A stretch of 64,000 bases of DNA, taken from Methylosinus sp. H3A (GTDB taxonomy: Bacteria; Pseudomonadota; Alphaproteobacteria; Rhizobiales; Beijerinckiaceae). The position numbers were made by a program, and so were the translations under genes. The notes beneath the pieces were generated by a model. It was not told the DNA's origin, made no database searches, and worked only from the letters and a program-made list of their open reading frames with translations. Of the stretch, positions 37,517 through 47,272 are shown in pieces. The stretch covers positions 62,001-126,000 of the forward strand of contig NZ_JADNQW010000007.1 in NCBI RefSeq assembly GCF_015709455.1, written 5' to 3'. The number at the start of each line of letters is the position of its first letter. Position 1 is the stretch's first letter.

Positions 37517-40105
37517 TTATTTTCCGCCGCTCGCCTGCTCCAGCAATTCGCGCGCGATCGGTCGATGCGGCGCGGCGGCGTCAATCTCGTGCAGCAAACG
37601 CGTCGCCTCTTCGCTGTTCGATGCGTATAAAAGTCGCGCCATGCCGATCAGCGGCGCATAGGCGGGATCGAATTCCGGGCTTATTCGAAGAGTCTCTAGC
37701 AGTCCTGGCGCCGCGGCCTCGACGAGCGCACGCCCGCGAGGCTCGCCGGGCAGAGCGGCGCCGACCTCCAGAAAGTGATTTCGCGCGCGCCAATAGGCGA
37801 GGAGACGGTCATCGAGCGGCTCGTCTCGCCTCGCCAGAGATAATTCGCCGGCGTCGGGCAAGATTTCGCGTATGACCGCGAGCAGCGTGGTCCAAGGGGG
37901 CGCCGTCGTGGCGCGGACATTGCGGCGCGCGTCGAAGGTCACGAAAGGGGCGTCGTCGACATTGAGCGGTCCCTCGCCGGCAAAGGCCGTGAGCGCTCGC
38001 GCGCCGCCCAGATATTGTCCGAGCAAATCGACCGATCCGGTGAAGCCGAGCGGCCTCGCCACAGCGGCCGTCGCCGGCTGATCGAGCCGCGCGGACAGAG
38101 CGTCGACGTCGAATGCTTCATTGTCGCGGCGTGCGACGAGAGCGAGCATGGGCGTGCGCACGCTGTAATGATTGAGCCAGGCGGAGGCGCTCGGATAGGT
38201 GGCGAGGAAGCTGCGAATGATCGCGCGCAGAGACGGAAGGTCGAGCTGATATAGCGGCAGCCACTGGCAGAACAGCCCGCCCGGCGCCAGTCTCTCGTGG
38301 ATCGCCGCAAAATGCTCCGTAGTGTAGAGAGCGCCGCTCCCGTCCAGCGCCGGATGGAACAGATCGGCGACGATCACATCATAATGGGCGCGATCGGCGA
38401 GAATGTAACGACGCGCATCTGCGACGGTCACTCTCGGCGTCGGCGCACGCTGCGTTTCATTCGCGAACCACGGCATGAGCTCCACGACTTCGGGCGACAG
38501 CTCGACCCCCTGCGCTTCGACGCCGGGCGTCATTGCGCCGCCTATGAGCGTCGCGCCGGTGCCGACGCCGAGAAACAGCGCCCGGCGCGGCGCCGGATGC
38601 AGAAGAAGTGGCAGCATCGCCTGTCGAAAATCGGAGCGCGCCGAGCTCGTGCCGCCCATGCGAAAGCGCCCATTGACGTCGAGGTAACGCACGCCGGCGT
38701 CGTCGTCGACGACGCTCGCCGTGACTGTCGGCCCTTCGCGCGTCGCGAGTATCCGTCCGCCCTGGGGCGGATGGACGAAGGATGGCGCAGGGATGACGAG
38801 CAGCAGCGCGCCGATGATCATCGGCGCGGCGACAAGCGCGAGCGACGTTCGACGAGGACGCATCAGGAGTAGATAGCCGAGCGCGATCGGTATCGACGCC
38901 TGCCATGCGCCGAATGCGGGGATCAGAATTTGTGCGGTCACATAGGGCGCGAGCGCCGCTCCGAGACTATTGACCCCGACGGCCCAGCCGAGCGAGCCGC
39001 GCAGATCCTGCGCCTGTTGCGCCAGATGGCCGAACAACGCGCCCATTGCGAAAGACGGAACGGCGAAAAGGACGAATGCAACAACAAACTCCCCGGAGGC
39101 GCCGAATTCGCCGGCCTTTTCCGCCGCGCGCAGGACGTGCGGCGCGAGGATGGTGGTCGAAAGGCAGGCCGCCGCCGTCGCCGCCAGGAGCCAGGCGGCG
39201 CTCGATTCGCCGAGCCGCCGTCCAAATTTCTGCCACGACAATCCGCCCAGAGCGGAGCCCGAGAGATAGGCTGCGAGCAGGCTCGCAAAAGTGTAGATCG
39301 TGTCCTCGAGCGCTTGCGCGGCGAGCCGCACGACGATCATTTCGAAGGCAATGCCGAGGAAGCCAGTCGCAAAGAGCGTCGCGAGCAGACGGGCGGGCGT
39401 CTCAGTCGGCGGTCGGGTCGGCGGCGGAGACGCAAATTTCCCGACATTTCGGTGCAGGACGAGCGCGCCGATGGCGCATGCGGCGTTCACGCAAGCGAGG
39501 ACGAGCAGCGTCTTCGACAGGCCGAAATTCGGCATTAGGACAAATGCCGAGGCGAGCGCGCCGATCACGGCGCCGGCGGTGTTGGCGCCATAGACGCCGG
39601 CGGAGGACCGCGGATCGCCCGAAAGGGCGTCGGTCATGCGCACGAGCGCAATCAACGTTCCGCCCATCGCGGTCGTCGCAGGCAGAAGAAGCAGGGCCGG
39701 CAGAGCGAAGCCGACGCCCCAGAGCGCGGCAGGATTCGGGTCGACGCCGAGCAAGGGCGGCGCGAACTGCGTGGCCTCGCGAAGCAATGCGACACTCGCC
39801 ACACCCCAGAGTCCGATGGTCCCTTCTAACAACGCAAATGCGAGAAAAGGCGAACGCGCGGCGCGGATGAGTCGGTCGAGGAGGAACGCGCCGAGGGCGA
39901 CGCCCGCGAAAAAACCCGCGATGACGCCGAGCACCGCCAGCATCTCGGTGCCGAGCGTCAGGCTCAACATGCGGGTCCAGACGATCTCGTAACCGAGCCC
40001 CGCGAAACCGGACGCGACGACGATTGCGATCAGCGCCGGAAATGCATTTGCTTCGATCCGCGTCCGGGGCGCCGGATCGATTTGTGTTCGCGTCGTCACA
40101 ACCAC
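37517..40105 (-). CDS. Fused MFS/spermidine-synthase-like protein
   Basis: About 862 residues if translation starts at the GTG near 40105 (GTG 40099 is an alternative; no strong ribosome site). The N-terminal half has about 14 membrane helices, beginning IVVASGFAGLGYEIVWTRML with the family's typical GYEIVW motif. The C-terminal half is a spermidine-synthase-like fold: YLDVNGRFRMGG, SAM-binding ALFLGVGTGATLIGGA, VELSPEVVELMPWF, VTVADARRYILAD, IVADLFHPAL. Such fusions are widespread, but true polyamine synthesis has not been shown for most. It ends with a short helical tail. The open frame continues upstream to 40384 without family resemblance. Confidence 0.85.
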   Translation of the reverse strand: MVVTTRTQIDPAPRTRIEANAFPALIAIVVASGFAGLGYEIVWTRMLSLTLGTEMLAVLGVIAGFFAGVALGAFLLDRLIRAARSPFLAFALLEGTIGLWGVASVALLREATQFAPPLLGVDPNPAALWGVGFALPALLLLPATTAMGGTLIALVRMTDALSGDPRSSAGVYGANTAGAVIGALASAFVLMPNFGLSKTLLVLACVNAACAIGALVLHRNVGKFASPPPTRPPTETPARLLATLFATGFLGIAFEMIVVRLAAQALEDTIYTFASLLAAYLSGSALGGLSWQKFGRRLGESSAAWLLAATAAACLSTTILAPHVLRAAEKAGEFGASGEFVVAFVLFAVPSFAMGALFGHLAQQAQDLRGSLGWAVGVNSLGAALAPYVTAQILIPAFGAWQASIPIALGYLLLMRPRRTSLALVAAPMIIGALLLVIPAPSFVHPPQGGRILATREGPTVTASVVDDDAGVRYLDVNGRFRMGGTSSARSDFRQAMLPLLLHPAPRRALFLGVGTGATLIGGAMTPGVEAQGVELSPEVVELMPWFANETQRAPTPRVTVADARRYILADRAHYDVIVADLFHPALDGSGALYTTEHFAAIHERLAPGGLFCQWLPLYQLDLPSLRAIIRSFLATYPSASAWLNHYSVRTPMLALVARRDNEAFDVDALSARLDQPATAAVARPLGFTGSVDLLGQYLGGARALTAFAGEGPLNVDDAPFVTFDARRNVRATTAPPWTTLLAVIREILPDAGELSLARRDEPLDDRLLAYWRARNHFLEVGAALPGEPRGRALVEAAAPGLLETLRISPEFDPAYAPLIGMARLLYASNSEEATRLLHEIDAAAPHRPIARELLEQASGGK

Positions 40106-40559
40106 TCGCAAGCCCGTAAAAAGCCGTGCGTATCGTCGCTTCGATACGGTTTGATGACGCGCGGCGCCGTCTCGATTCCGAAACGCGCCCCGGACCCGGG
40201 GTTGCTCGACCCGCACCGAGTAATTTTCATCGTTGGAATTCAGGATAGACCCGTCCTGATCGAGCCGGGCTCGCGAGATTTTTCGCCCGCCCATCGTCCG
40301 AGCTTCGCGCCGCCGTCGGCATTCGAAGCGGTGCGTCGAGCGTGACGCATGCGCGCAGATTCGATTTCTCGGCGCCTGTGGCAAAAGCGCAACAATCGCG
40401 CGGATACGGGTTGTTCCTTAGGTAAGGCTCGGGTCTGCATGATTTAAGGCGAAAAGACGTCAGCTTTTTGAATATTAGATGACGTTTATAGTCATGAATC
40501 TGAATCAAACCCTCCCTCATGAGTAGTTCGAAGTCGATCACTGCCCAGGGAGTCCGTCG
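40106..40559. promoter_or_regulatory. Divergent promoter region of the fused MFS gene and the exbD-tonB operon
   Basis: About 450 bases without a supported gene. The last 120 bases before exbD are distinctly AT-rich for this window (around 40455-40525: TTTTTGAATATTAGATGACG, TTTATAGTCATGAATC). The half-sites GACGTC and GACGTT flank that patch and may be part of an operator. No exact -35/-10 pair is claimed. Confidence 0.4.
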
Positions 40560-40967
40560 ATGCGGAATTGGCCGGAGCGCCGCGAAAGACACGCGCGCAT
40601 CGAAATTATTCCGATGATCGACGTGATGATGTTCCTGTTGGTCTTTTTCGTATTGATCAGCATAAATGTGCTTCCAGCACTCGGGCTAAAAGTCACACCG
40701 CCGAGCTCTGCTCATCCAGACAAGGTCGTCGAGCGCCAACGCGTGACGATCGGCATCGATCGCGCCGGCGAAACCTATCTCGACGGCAAGCCGATCTCGC
40801 TCGCCGAGCTTCCAGAGCGCCTGCGCGGCCTTGCGAGCGAGGACAAGCCGCTCGCCGTCATCATCAGCGGCGACGAAGGCGCGGGACTTCAAAATCTCGT
40901 CTCCGTCCTGGACGCCCTCAAGGCGGCGAAGGTCGCGAGCGCCTCCATCGTCACGAGGCCGAAATAG
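40560..40967 (+). CDS. ExbD/TolR-type biopolymer transport protein
   Basis: A 135-residue protein with the ExbD layout: a short basic N-terminus, one membrane helix with the essential Asp (IEIIPMIDVMMFLLVFFVLI, Asp about residue 21), and a periplasmic domain (VTIGIDRAGETYLDGKPISL, ISGDEGAGLQNLVSVLDALK). GGGAG precedes the ATG. It works with ExbB (44168) to energise TonB by proton flow. The tonB start overlaps this stop by one base. Confidence 0.9.
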   Translation: MRNWPERRERHARIEIIPMIDVMMFLLVFFVLISINVLPALGLKVTPPSSAHPDKVVERQRVTIGIDRAGETYLDGKPISLAELPERLRGLASEDKPLAVIISGDEGAGLQNLVSVLDALKAAKVASASIVTRPK

Positions 40968-41668
40968 TGCGGCCCGGACAGGCGCTCGACGGACTCGACG
41001 TCGCGAGCAACGCCGCCGGCCTCGCCGGCGCGCTGGCGTTGTTCGCTCTGGCGCTGACGATGGCGCCCGAGGCGACTCTCGTCGCGCCGGCCGATCCGGG
41101 CGCGCAGACGATGGAGATCGCGCTCGATCTGCCGGTCGAGGCGGAAGCGTCCGAGCCGCCTCCGCCGGAGCCACTTCAAGAGACGCCCATTGACGCGCCG
41201 CAGCCGCAGACGCTCGAGGAGATGCCGCAGCCAAGCGATGCGCCCGCGCCAGTCGCCGCGCGTCCAAAGCCGCAAAAGCCTGAAAAACCAAAGCCGAAAA
41301 CGGAAGAGCGCCCGCGCAAGGAGCACAGCGACGACTCCAAGGCCGATTCGAAAAGAGAAGCGCGCGAGAAGACCGCCGCCGCGCGGCGGGGAGAAGTCGC
41401 CGCGGCCGAGCGAAGCTCGCGCGCTTCCGGCAATGTCTCCGCCTTCCGCGCCTGTCTCGCCGGCGCGCCCTATCCGGCGACCAAGGACGCGCGGCTGCAG
41501 AAGCCCTCGGGCTCGGTCGGCATCGCGGTCTCGGGCGGCTCGGCCTCCGTCACCAGCAGTTCCGGCTCCGCAATCCTCGATTCTGCGGCGCGCTCGCGCG
41601 CCGTCGCCTGCGCCTCTGCAGCGGGCGGAGGGTCGCTCAGCGGCGTCGTCGTCTTCCATCCGAGATAG
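40967..41668 (+). CDS. tonB: TonB-like energy-transducing protein
   Basis: The GTG shares one base with the exbD stop. The 233-residue product has an N-terminal membrane helix (GLAGALALFALALTMAP), a Pro-rich stretch (EPPPPEPLQETPIDAPQPQ), a long Lys/Glu-rich spacer (about residues 90-145) and a C-terminal domain with two Cys (FRACLAGAPYPATK and AVACASAAGG). That end is compact and Gly/Ser-rich rather than a textbook TonB CTD, so it may be specialised for the receptor encoded 20 bases downstream. It bridges the periplasm between ExbB-ExbD and the receptor. Confidence 0.8.
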   Translation: MRPGQALDGLDVASNAAGLAGALALFALALTMAPEATLVAPADPGAQTMEIALDLPVEAEASEPPPPEPLQETPIDAPQPQTLEEMPQPSDAPAPVAARPKPQKPEKPKPKTEERPRKEHSDDSKADSKREAREKTAAARRGEVAAAERSSRASGNVSAFRACLAGAPYPATKDARLQKPSGSVGIAVSGGSASVTSSSGSAILDSAARSRAVACASAAGGGSLSGVVVFHPR

Positions 41669-41687
41669 TCGAAACAGAGGTCCACCG

Positions 41688-44165
41688 ATGAAGTTCCGTG
41701 TCCTTACGCTCGCCCTGCTCGCCGGCGCCTCGACGCCGACCCTCGTTCTCGCGCAATCGGCTCCTCAGCCGCAAAAGCCGGCGCATGACAGCCGCTCTCA
41801 GAGCGGCCTCACCGCGGCGCCCACCGACTTCGGCCGCGTCGACATCTATGGCAATGGCGCCGCGGAGGCGGCTCCGGACGGCGTCACGCGCAATGATCTC
41901 GGCGGCGGCTTCATGATCGAGGAAGAGGCGGTCAAATCGCGCTCCACGGTGACGCGCGACGCCATCGCGAAGATGTCGCCAACGTCCAATCCCTATCAGC
42001 TCATCAACATGCTGCCAGGCGTCAATGTGTCGAGCCCGGATAATTCCGGCCTCAATGGCGGCAACATCACCATTCGCGGCTTCAATAGCGATCAGATCGG
42101 TCTCACCATCGAAGGCATGCCCGTCAACGACTCGGGCAATTACGCGCTGTTCCCGCAGGAATATGTCGACAGCGAGAACATCGAGCAGATATCGATCGCG
42201 CAAGGCTCGCCCGATCTCGACAGCCCGCATATCGGCGCCTCGGGCGGCGTCATCAACATCTATATGCGCGATCCCTCGAAGCGCCGCGGCGGCTTCGTCG
42301 ATTTCTCCTACGGCATGCACAATCTCGGCAGGGAGTTCGCGCGCGTCGAGACAGGCCAGATCGGCGACTTCCGCTCCTATCTGTCCTACTCGCATTACAG
42401 CGAGAATCACTGGGTCGGACCCGGCGCCAACAACCGGCACAATGTCGAGTTCAAGGGCGTATGGGAGCCGGGCCAAGGCAATCGCGTCAGCCTATCGGTG
42501 ATCTACAATGACGCGATCAACAATTTCTATCAGAACCCGACAATGGGCTCCTATAATCTGCTGGGCGCGAAATCCGCCGGCTTCAACTCCGCGCTTCCTC
42601 TCAGCTTCTTTGCGCCCTCCGCCGCTTCGCCGCCGGCGAGCTGGGACCGCACCGCCAATCAGGCGGGCCTCTATTACAAGCTGCGCATAAATCCGTTCAA
42701 AAATCTCATCGTCAGCGCGCCGTCGACCTTTGCGGTCGACAACAACATCACTTATGACGCCATTCCCTATTTCTGGTATGGCTACGGCAATGGCGGCGGC
42801 ACCGCCAGCGCGACGGAGAATAATTTCTTCTACGGTCGCTTCAATGTCGGCGCAGCGGATTACAATGGCAATGGCGCGGTGATCGCCAATGATCGCGGCC
42901 TCCTCTACAATCCTTCTGTCACCGAGACGCTACGGCCCGGCCTCATCAACAAGCTCACTTTCCAATTCGAAAATCACAAGCTGCAGCTCGGCTACTGGTT
43001 CGAATACGCCAACCACCGCCAGACCGCGCCCTATGCGTTTCTCAATGCGAGCGGCGGCGTCGTCGATCCCTATGTCGATTCCGGCGCGATCTCGCTGCCC
43101 GGCGTCGGAACGCTGGAACGGCGCGACCAGCTCACGCAGACTGTCACCAATATGGGCTTCGTCGGCGACAACTGGTCCCTGCTCGACGACAAGCTCTCGA
43201 TCGAATCGGGCGTGAAGGTCTCTTCGATCCATCGCTCCGTCTATAATTTCCTACCCGGCGTCACACCGCTCGTCACGCAGAGCGATCTCGTCGCCTTGCC
43301 GCAGGCCGGCTTCCGTTATCGCTTTTGGGACGATCATCAGATCTACGCGTCGGTCGGCACATCGTTCAAAGCGACGCCCAATTTCGCGCTGGCCGACTCG
43401 GCCTCCAACTCCAATGGCCGCATCACGCCCTATAATCGGCTCGCGCCGGAACAGAGCGTCACGGTCGAGGTCGGCCATCGCTACCAGGGCAAGGATTTCG
43501 CCACCGCGCTCGCGCTCTATGGCGCGCATTACGTCAACCGCCAAGTCTCGACCTTCGCGCTCTTTCCAGGCTCCACCGCCTCGCAATCGACGACGATCAA
43601 CGCTGGCGCGGTCGATCTCTGGGGCGTCTCCTTCGAGGCGGGCACGCGGCGCATCTATAATTTCCGTCCCTATATGTCGGCCAATTATCTGCAAACCCGC
43701 CTGCTCGACGACCTCTCCACGACGGCGACGGCCCCGGTCGGCGCGGGCCTTCCCTCGGTCGCGGACATTCTGCCGACGAAGGGCAAGCACCTGCCGCGCG
43801 CGCCTCAATGGACGGCCGCCTTCGGCCTCGACTATGATGACGATCATCTGTTCGGCAATCTCGGCGTCAAGGTCATCAGCCGGCAATATTCGACGTTCAC
43901 CAATGACGAATCGATCCCGGCCTATGGTCGTCTCGATGCGGCGATCGGCTATCGCTTCGACGACATCGCCTTCGGCAAGCGCCCAGAGCTGCGCGTGAAT
44001 TTCTACAATATCACCAGCACTCACTCGCTTTCCGGTATAAACGGCGTCCAGGCCAATGCACGGCCGACGATCGGCCGCTACGGCAATGTCATACCGACCA
44101 GCGCGCCGACCTACTACGTCGGCCAGGGCTTCTCGGCGACGGCGACCTTCTCGATGGGCTTTTGA
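41688..44165 (+). CDS. TonB-dependent receptor with its own Exb/TonB system
   Basis: An 825-residue outer-membrane receptor. The signal peptide ends TLVLAQSA; the plug has TVTRDAIAKMSPTSNPYQLI, LPGVNVSSPDN, ITIRGFNSDQIGLTIEGMPV, SPHIGASGGVINIYMRDPSK; the barrel ends GFSATATFSMGF with a terminal Phe. ATG 41688 lies 20 bases after tonB. The sequence differs from siderophore receptors (no PGGxVNxxTK motif) and resembles the broader OMR group. The nucleotidase gene in the same operon hints at a phosphorylated or nucleoside-containing ligand, but that is an inference; metal chelates remain possible. Confidence 0.9.
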   Translation: MKFRVLTLALLAGASTPTLVLAQSAPQPQKPAHDSRSQSGLTAAPTDFGRVDIYGNGAAEAAPDGVTRNDLGGGFMIEEEAVKSRSTVTRDAIAKMSPTSNPYQLINMLPGVNVSSPDNSGLNGGNITIRGFNSDQIGLTIEGMPVNDSGNYALFPQEYVDSENIEQISIAQGSPDLDSPHIGASGGVINIYMRDPSKRRGGFVDFSYGMHNLGREFARVETGQIGDFRSYLSYSHYSENHWVGPGANNRHNVEFKGVWEPGQGNRVSLSVIYNDAINNFYQNPTMGSYNLLGAKSAGFNSALPLSFFAPSAASPPASWDRTANQAGLYYKLRINPFKNLIVSAPSTFAVDNNITYDAIPYFWYGYGNGGGTASATENNFFYGRFNVGAADYNGNGAVIANDRGLLYNPSVTETLRPGLINKLTFQFENHKLQLGYWFEYANHRQTAPYAFLNASGGVVDPYVDSGAISLPGVGTLERRDQLTQTVTNMGFVGDNWSLLDDKLSIESGVKVSSIHRSVYNFLPGVTPLVTQSDLVALPQAGFRYRFWDDHQIYASVGTSFKATPNFALADSASNSNGRITPYNRLAPEQSVTVEVGHRYQGKDFATALALYGAHYVNRQVSTFALFPGSTASQSTTINAGAVDLWGVSFEAGTRRIYNFRPYMSANYLQTRLLDDLSTTATAPVGAGLPSVADILPTKGKHLPRAPQWTAAFGLDYDDDHLFGNLGVKVISRQYSTFTNDESIPAYGRLDAAIGYRFDDIAFGKRPELRVNFYNITSTHSLSGINGVQANARPTIGRYGNVIPTSAPTYYVGQGFSATATFSMGF

Positions 44166-44167
44166 CC

Positions 44168-44779
44168 ATGCAGATCGATCACGCCTTCTTTCACGAAATC
44201 TGCATCGACATTCTCTACGGATGCCTGGCTCTGCTCGCCTTCGTGCTCATCGAGCGGCTCGTCTATTATGCTTTGCTGGCGTTGCGCTCCCGCAGGATCA
44301 GCGCCGCGATAAAAGCCCATGCGCTCGGAACCTCGACGACGCCGAAGCCCTTCGGCCCCGACGAGTTGAGCCGCAGCTTCGCCGAATATGTCGCCGCGCA
44401 GAACGAGCCCGGCTGCACGCGCGCCCGCGTCGAGGATCTGTCCTCGGCGCTATTCATCCGTGTCGACGCCAAAGTCAGCGCGCGTCTGTGGATGCTCGAC
44501 ACCATCGTCACCGCGGCGCCGCTTCTCGGTCTGCTCGGCACGATCCTCGGCATCATGGACACGTTCAACGCGCTGTCGTCGGGCGGCGTCTCCGATCCGG
44601 CGGCGGTCAGCCGCGGCATCGCCGCCGCCCTCGTCGCTACGGCGGTCGGCATCGGCACGGCGCTCATCGGGCTGATCGCGCATAATCTGCTGCATCGCCA
44701 AGCCGACGTCATCATCGACGGCTTCAAATGCGCGCTGCTCGCCGCGACGCGCGACAGATTGCCGGCAGCGGCGGAATAG
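44168..44779 (+). CDS. ExbB/TolQ-type proton channel
   Basis: A 203-residue protein with three membrane segments: ILYGCLALLAFVLIERLVYY, then after a cytoplasmic loop the conserved core WMLDTIVTAAPLLGLLGTIL-GIMDTF and GIAAALVATAVGIGTALIGL. The GLLGT and AVGIGTAL elements are the proton-path signatures of the MotA/TolQ/ExbB family. ATG 44168 lies two bases after the receptor stop; a TTG at 44162 is a weaker option. Finding exbB after the receptor, separated from exbD by two genes, is an unusual order. Confidence 0.9.
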   Translation: MQIDHAFFHEICIDILYGCLALLAFVLIERLVYYALLALRSRRISAAIKAHALGTSTTPKPFGPDELSRSFAEYVAAQNEPGCTRARVEDLSSALFIRVDAKVSARLWMLDTIVTAAPLLGLLGTILGIMDTFNALSSGGVSDPAAVSRGIAAALVATAVGIGTALIGLIAHNLLHRQADVIIDGFKCALLAATRDRLPAAAE

Positions 44780-44807
44780 GAACGCGCAAGCCCGTGGGGA
44801 AACGCTC

Positions 44808-46715
44808 ATGCCCATCACGCGACGCGAGCTTCTTGCAGGGGGTGCGGCGCTCACCGCGAATTTTCCCACCATTGCGCGCGCGGCGACGCGCGTCCAGCTG
44901 CGTCTGCTCGAGACCTCCGACCTGCATATGTTCGTGCTGGACTGGGATTATTATCACGCGCGGCCCGACCCGACCGTCGGGCTGAACAAGATCGCGAGCC
45001 TCGTCGCCGAGGCGCGCGCGCAAACGCAAGATGCGCTGCTTTTCGACAATGGCGATCTTCTTCAGGGCAGCCCGCTCGGCGATTATGTCGCGCGGCTGGG
45101 GGGACTGGGCCCGGGCGCGCATCCCGTCTTCCGCGCGATGAATCACATGCGCTATGACGTGGCGACGCCGGGCAATCACGAATTCAACTTCGGATTGGAC
45201 TTTCTCGAGCGCGCGCTCTCCGGAGCCGCCTTCCCCTATGTCGGCGCCAATATCGAACGCGCCGATGGCTCGGCCTTTCTGCCGCCCTTCCGCATTCTCA
45301 CGCGGCGGCTCATGGATGACGGCGGCGTCTCGCGCGAATTGCGGATCGGCGTCATCGGCTTCGCGCCGCCGCAGATCATGATCTGGGACAAGGCCCACCT
45401 CGAAGGGCGCCTGCGCTGCGGCGACATGGTCGCTGCGGCGCGCCGGCATGTGCCCATTTTGCGCGCGCAATGCGATATTCTGGTCGCGCTCTGCCATTCC
45501 GGAATCGACGCCCGCGCCGCGGCCGGCGCCGAGAACGCCTGTCTTCAGATTGCCGCTATTCCCGGCGTCGACGCGATCATGATGGGACACGCCCACCGCG
45601 TTTTTCCTGGACCAGATTACACCGGCGTCGAGGGCGTCGACGCCGAGCGCGGGACGCTCGCCGGAGTCCCGGCGGTGATGCCGGGCTTCTGGGGCAGCCA
45701 TCTCGGCGTCATCGATCTGACGCTCGCGCGCGACGGCGACCGTTGGACCGTCGACCGATTTCGGACAGAGGCACGGCCGATCTATCAGCGGGAGACGGGC
45801 AAAGTCATCGCGCTCGCTGACGCCGATCCCACGATCGCGACGATCGTCGCGGCCGAGCATGACGCGACGCGACGTTGGGTCGACGAGCCGATCGGCGAGA
45901 TCGCGACTCCGCTTTTCTCTTATTTCGTCTGGATCGGGATCGATCCCGTCGGCGCGCTCGTCAATGCCGCGCAGCTCGCCTATGTGCGCCCGCTGCTCGA
46001 GGGAACGCCTCATGCGGGGCTTCCATTGCTCTCCGCGATCGCGCCGTTTCGGGCGGGCTACACACCCGACTCCTATATAGATCTCGGCCCCGGGCCCGTG
46101 GCGCTGCGCGATGTCGCCGATATCTACCCCTATCCCAATGCGCTGGTCGCCGTGCGCGTTACCGGCGCCGCGCTGCGCGAGTGGCTGGAATGCGCGGCGC
46201 GCGTCTTCCGCCGCGTCGATCGCGATGCAACGGGGCCGCAACTCCTGATCGATCGCCGCACACCTTCCTATCATTTCGATGTCATAGCCGGCCTCCAATA
46301 TCGCATCGACCTCTCGGCGCCGGCGCGCTACGACGCGAGCGGCAATCTCCGCCCGGACGCCGCGCGCATCGTCGATCTGCGCTACGGTGGCAGCGCAGTC
46401 GACCCCGCGCAAGAATTCATCGTCGTGACGAATAATTACCGCGCTGACGGCGGAGGCAAGTTTCCTGGTCTCGACGGAAGAAGCGTCGTGCTGCGCGCCC
46501 CGGATTCCAATCGCGACGCCGTCGAGCGCTTCCTGCGCAGGGGCGGCGCCATTCCGGACGCGAGACCCTGGTCCTTCGCGCCGCTCGGTCGGCGCGTCAC
46601 CATCGCCTTCGACTCCGCGCCAGCGGCCGTCCGTCGCCTCGCCGAAACGCCCGGCCTGCGCGCCACGACGCGAGAGGATGCGGGCTATTTGCGCTACGAA
46701 TACGATCTCGCGTGA
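44808..46715 (+). CDS. Periplasmic 2',3'-cyclic-nucleotide phosphodiesterase/5'-nucleotidase-like enzyme (CpdB-type)
   Basis: A 635-residue exported metallophosphoesterase. MPITRRELLAGGAAL is a Tat-type signal. The binuclear metal site is visible in order: ETSDLHMFVLDWDY, FDNGDLLQGSPLGDY, ATPGNHEFNFGLDF, LVALCHSGID and IMMGHAHRVFPG. The C-terminal 5'-nucleotidase substrate domain follows (APFRAGYTPDSYIDLGP, YPYPNALVAVRVTGAALREW, VTNNYRADGGGKFPG). GGGGAAA precedes the ATG, 28 bases after exbB. The family releases nucleosides and phosphate from (cyclic) nucleotides in the periplasm, fitting a scavenging role beside the receptor. Confidence 0.9.
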   Translation: MPITRRELLAGGAALTANFPTIARAATRVQLRLLETSDLHMFVLDWDYYHARPDPTVGLNKIASLVAEARAQTQDALLFDNGDLLQGSPLGDYVARLGGLGPGAHPVFRAMNHMRYDVATPGNHEFNFGLDFLERALSGAAFPYVGANIERADGSAFLPPFRILTRRLMDDGGVSRELRIGVIGFAPPQIMIWDKAHLEGRLRCGDMVAAARRHVPILRAQCDILVALCHSGIDARAAAGAENACLQIAAIPGVDAIMMGHAHRVFPGPDYTGVEGVDAERGTLAGVPAVMPGFWGSHLGVIDLTLARDGDRWTVDRFRTEARPIYQRETGKVIALADADPTIATIVAAEHDATRRWVDEPIGEIATPLFSYFVWIGIDPVGALVNAAQLAYVRPLLEGTPHAGLPLLSAIAPFRAGYTPDSYIDLGPGPVALRDVADIYPYPNALVAVRVTGAALREWLECAARVFRRVDRDATGPQLLIDRRTPSYHFDVIAGLQYRIDLSAPARYDASGNLRPDAARIVDLRYGGSAVDPAQEFIVVTNNYRADGGGKFPGLDGRSVVLRAPDSNRDAVERFLRRGGAIPDARPWSFAPLGRRVTIAFDSAPAAVRRLAETPGLRATTREDAGYLRYEYDLA

Positions 46716-47221
46716 CCCCCATGTCGAGCGCCGAGGCGACCCGGCATCCGGCATACGCGCTCTGTCGATCGAATTGCCGACGGTGAGCGAGGCGACGACC
46801 TGGCCGGCGTCGATGATCGCCCGCATGCGAATGCCCTTCTCGGTGCTGACGTGCCCCTGAAAAATCCCACCAGTATCGATTAGAGTCCGGCCGATTGCAG
46901 GACGGACACGATGAAGAAGAAACGGTTCACGGAAGAGCAGATCATCGGGATTTTGCGGGAGCAGGAAGCCGGCGCGAAGGCGGCGGACCTCGCGCGCAAA
47001 TACGCGGTTTCGGAGACGACGCTCTACAATTGGAAGGCCAAATTCGGCGGCATGGACGTTTCCGAGGCCAAGCGGCTGAAGGCGCTGGAGGAGGAAAACG
47101 CGCGTCTGAAGAAGCTCTTGGCCGATCAGATGCTCGATGCGGCGGCGCTTCGCGAGCTCCTGGGAAAAAATGGTAGGGCCCGCCTCGAGCGCGAAGCCGT
47201 CGCGCACCTTCGGGCCGTCAT

Positions 47222-47272
47222 GGGCCTGTCGGAACGTCGGGCCTGTCGGAACGTCGGGCCTGCCGGATCGTC
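47222..47272 (+). repeat. 17-bp tandem repeat in the IS3 orfB
   Basis: GGGCCTGTCGGAACGTC occurs at 47222-47238 and again at 47239-47255, followed by a diverged third copy GGGCCTGCCGGATCGTC (47256-47272). Removing one exact copy restores the OrfB frame (SERRACRIVAIDRKTARY), so the duplication is the lesion. Confidence 0.85.

Noticed and set aside
46785..46846. Reading the left flank of the IS3 as an HlyD-type protein end
   Set aside because: Joining across the target duplication gives an unbroken beta' subunit segment, a much better explanation.
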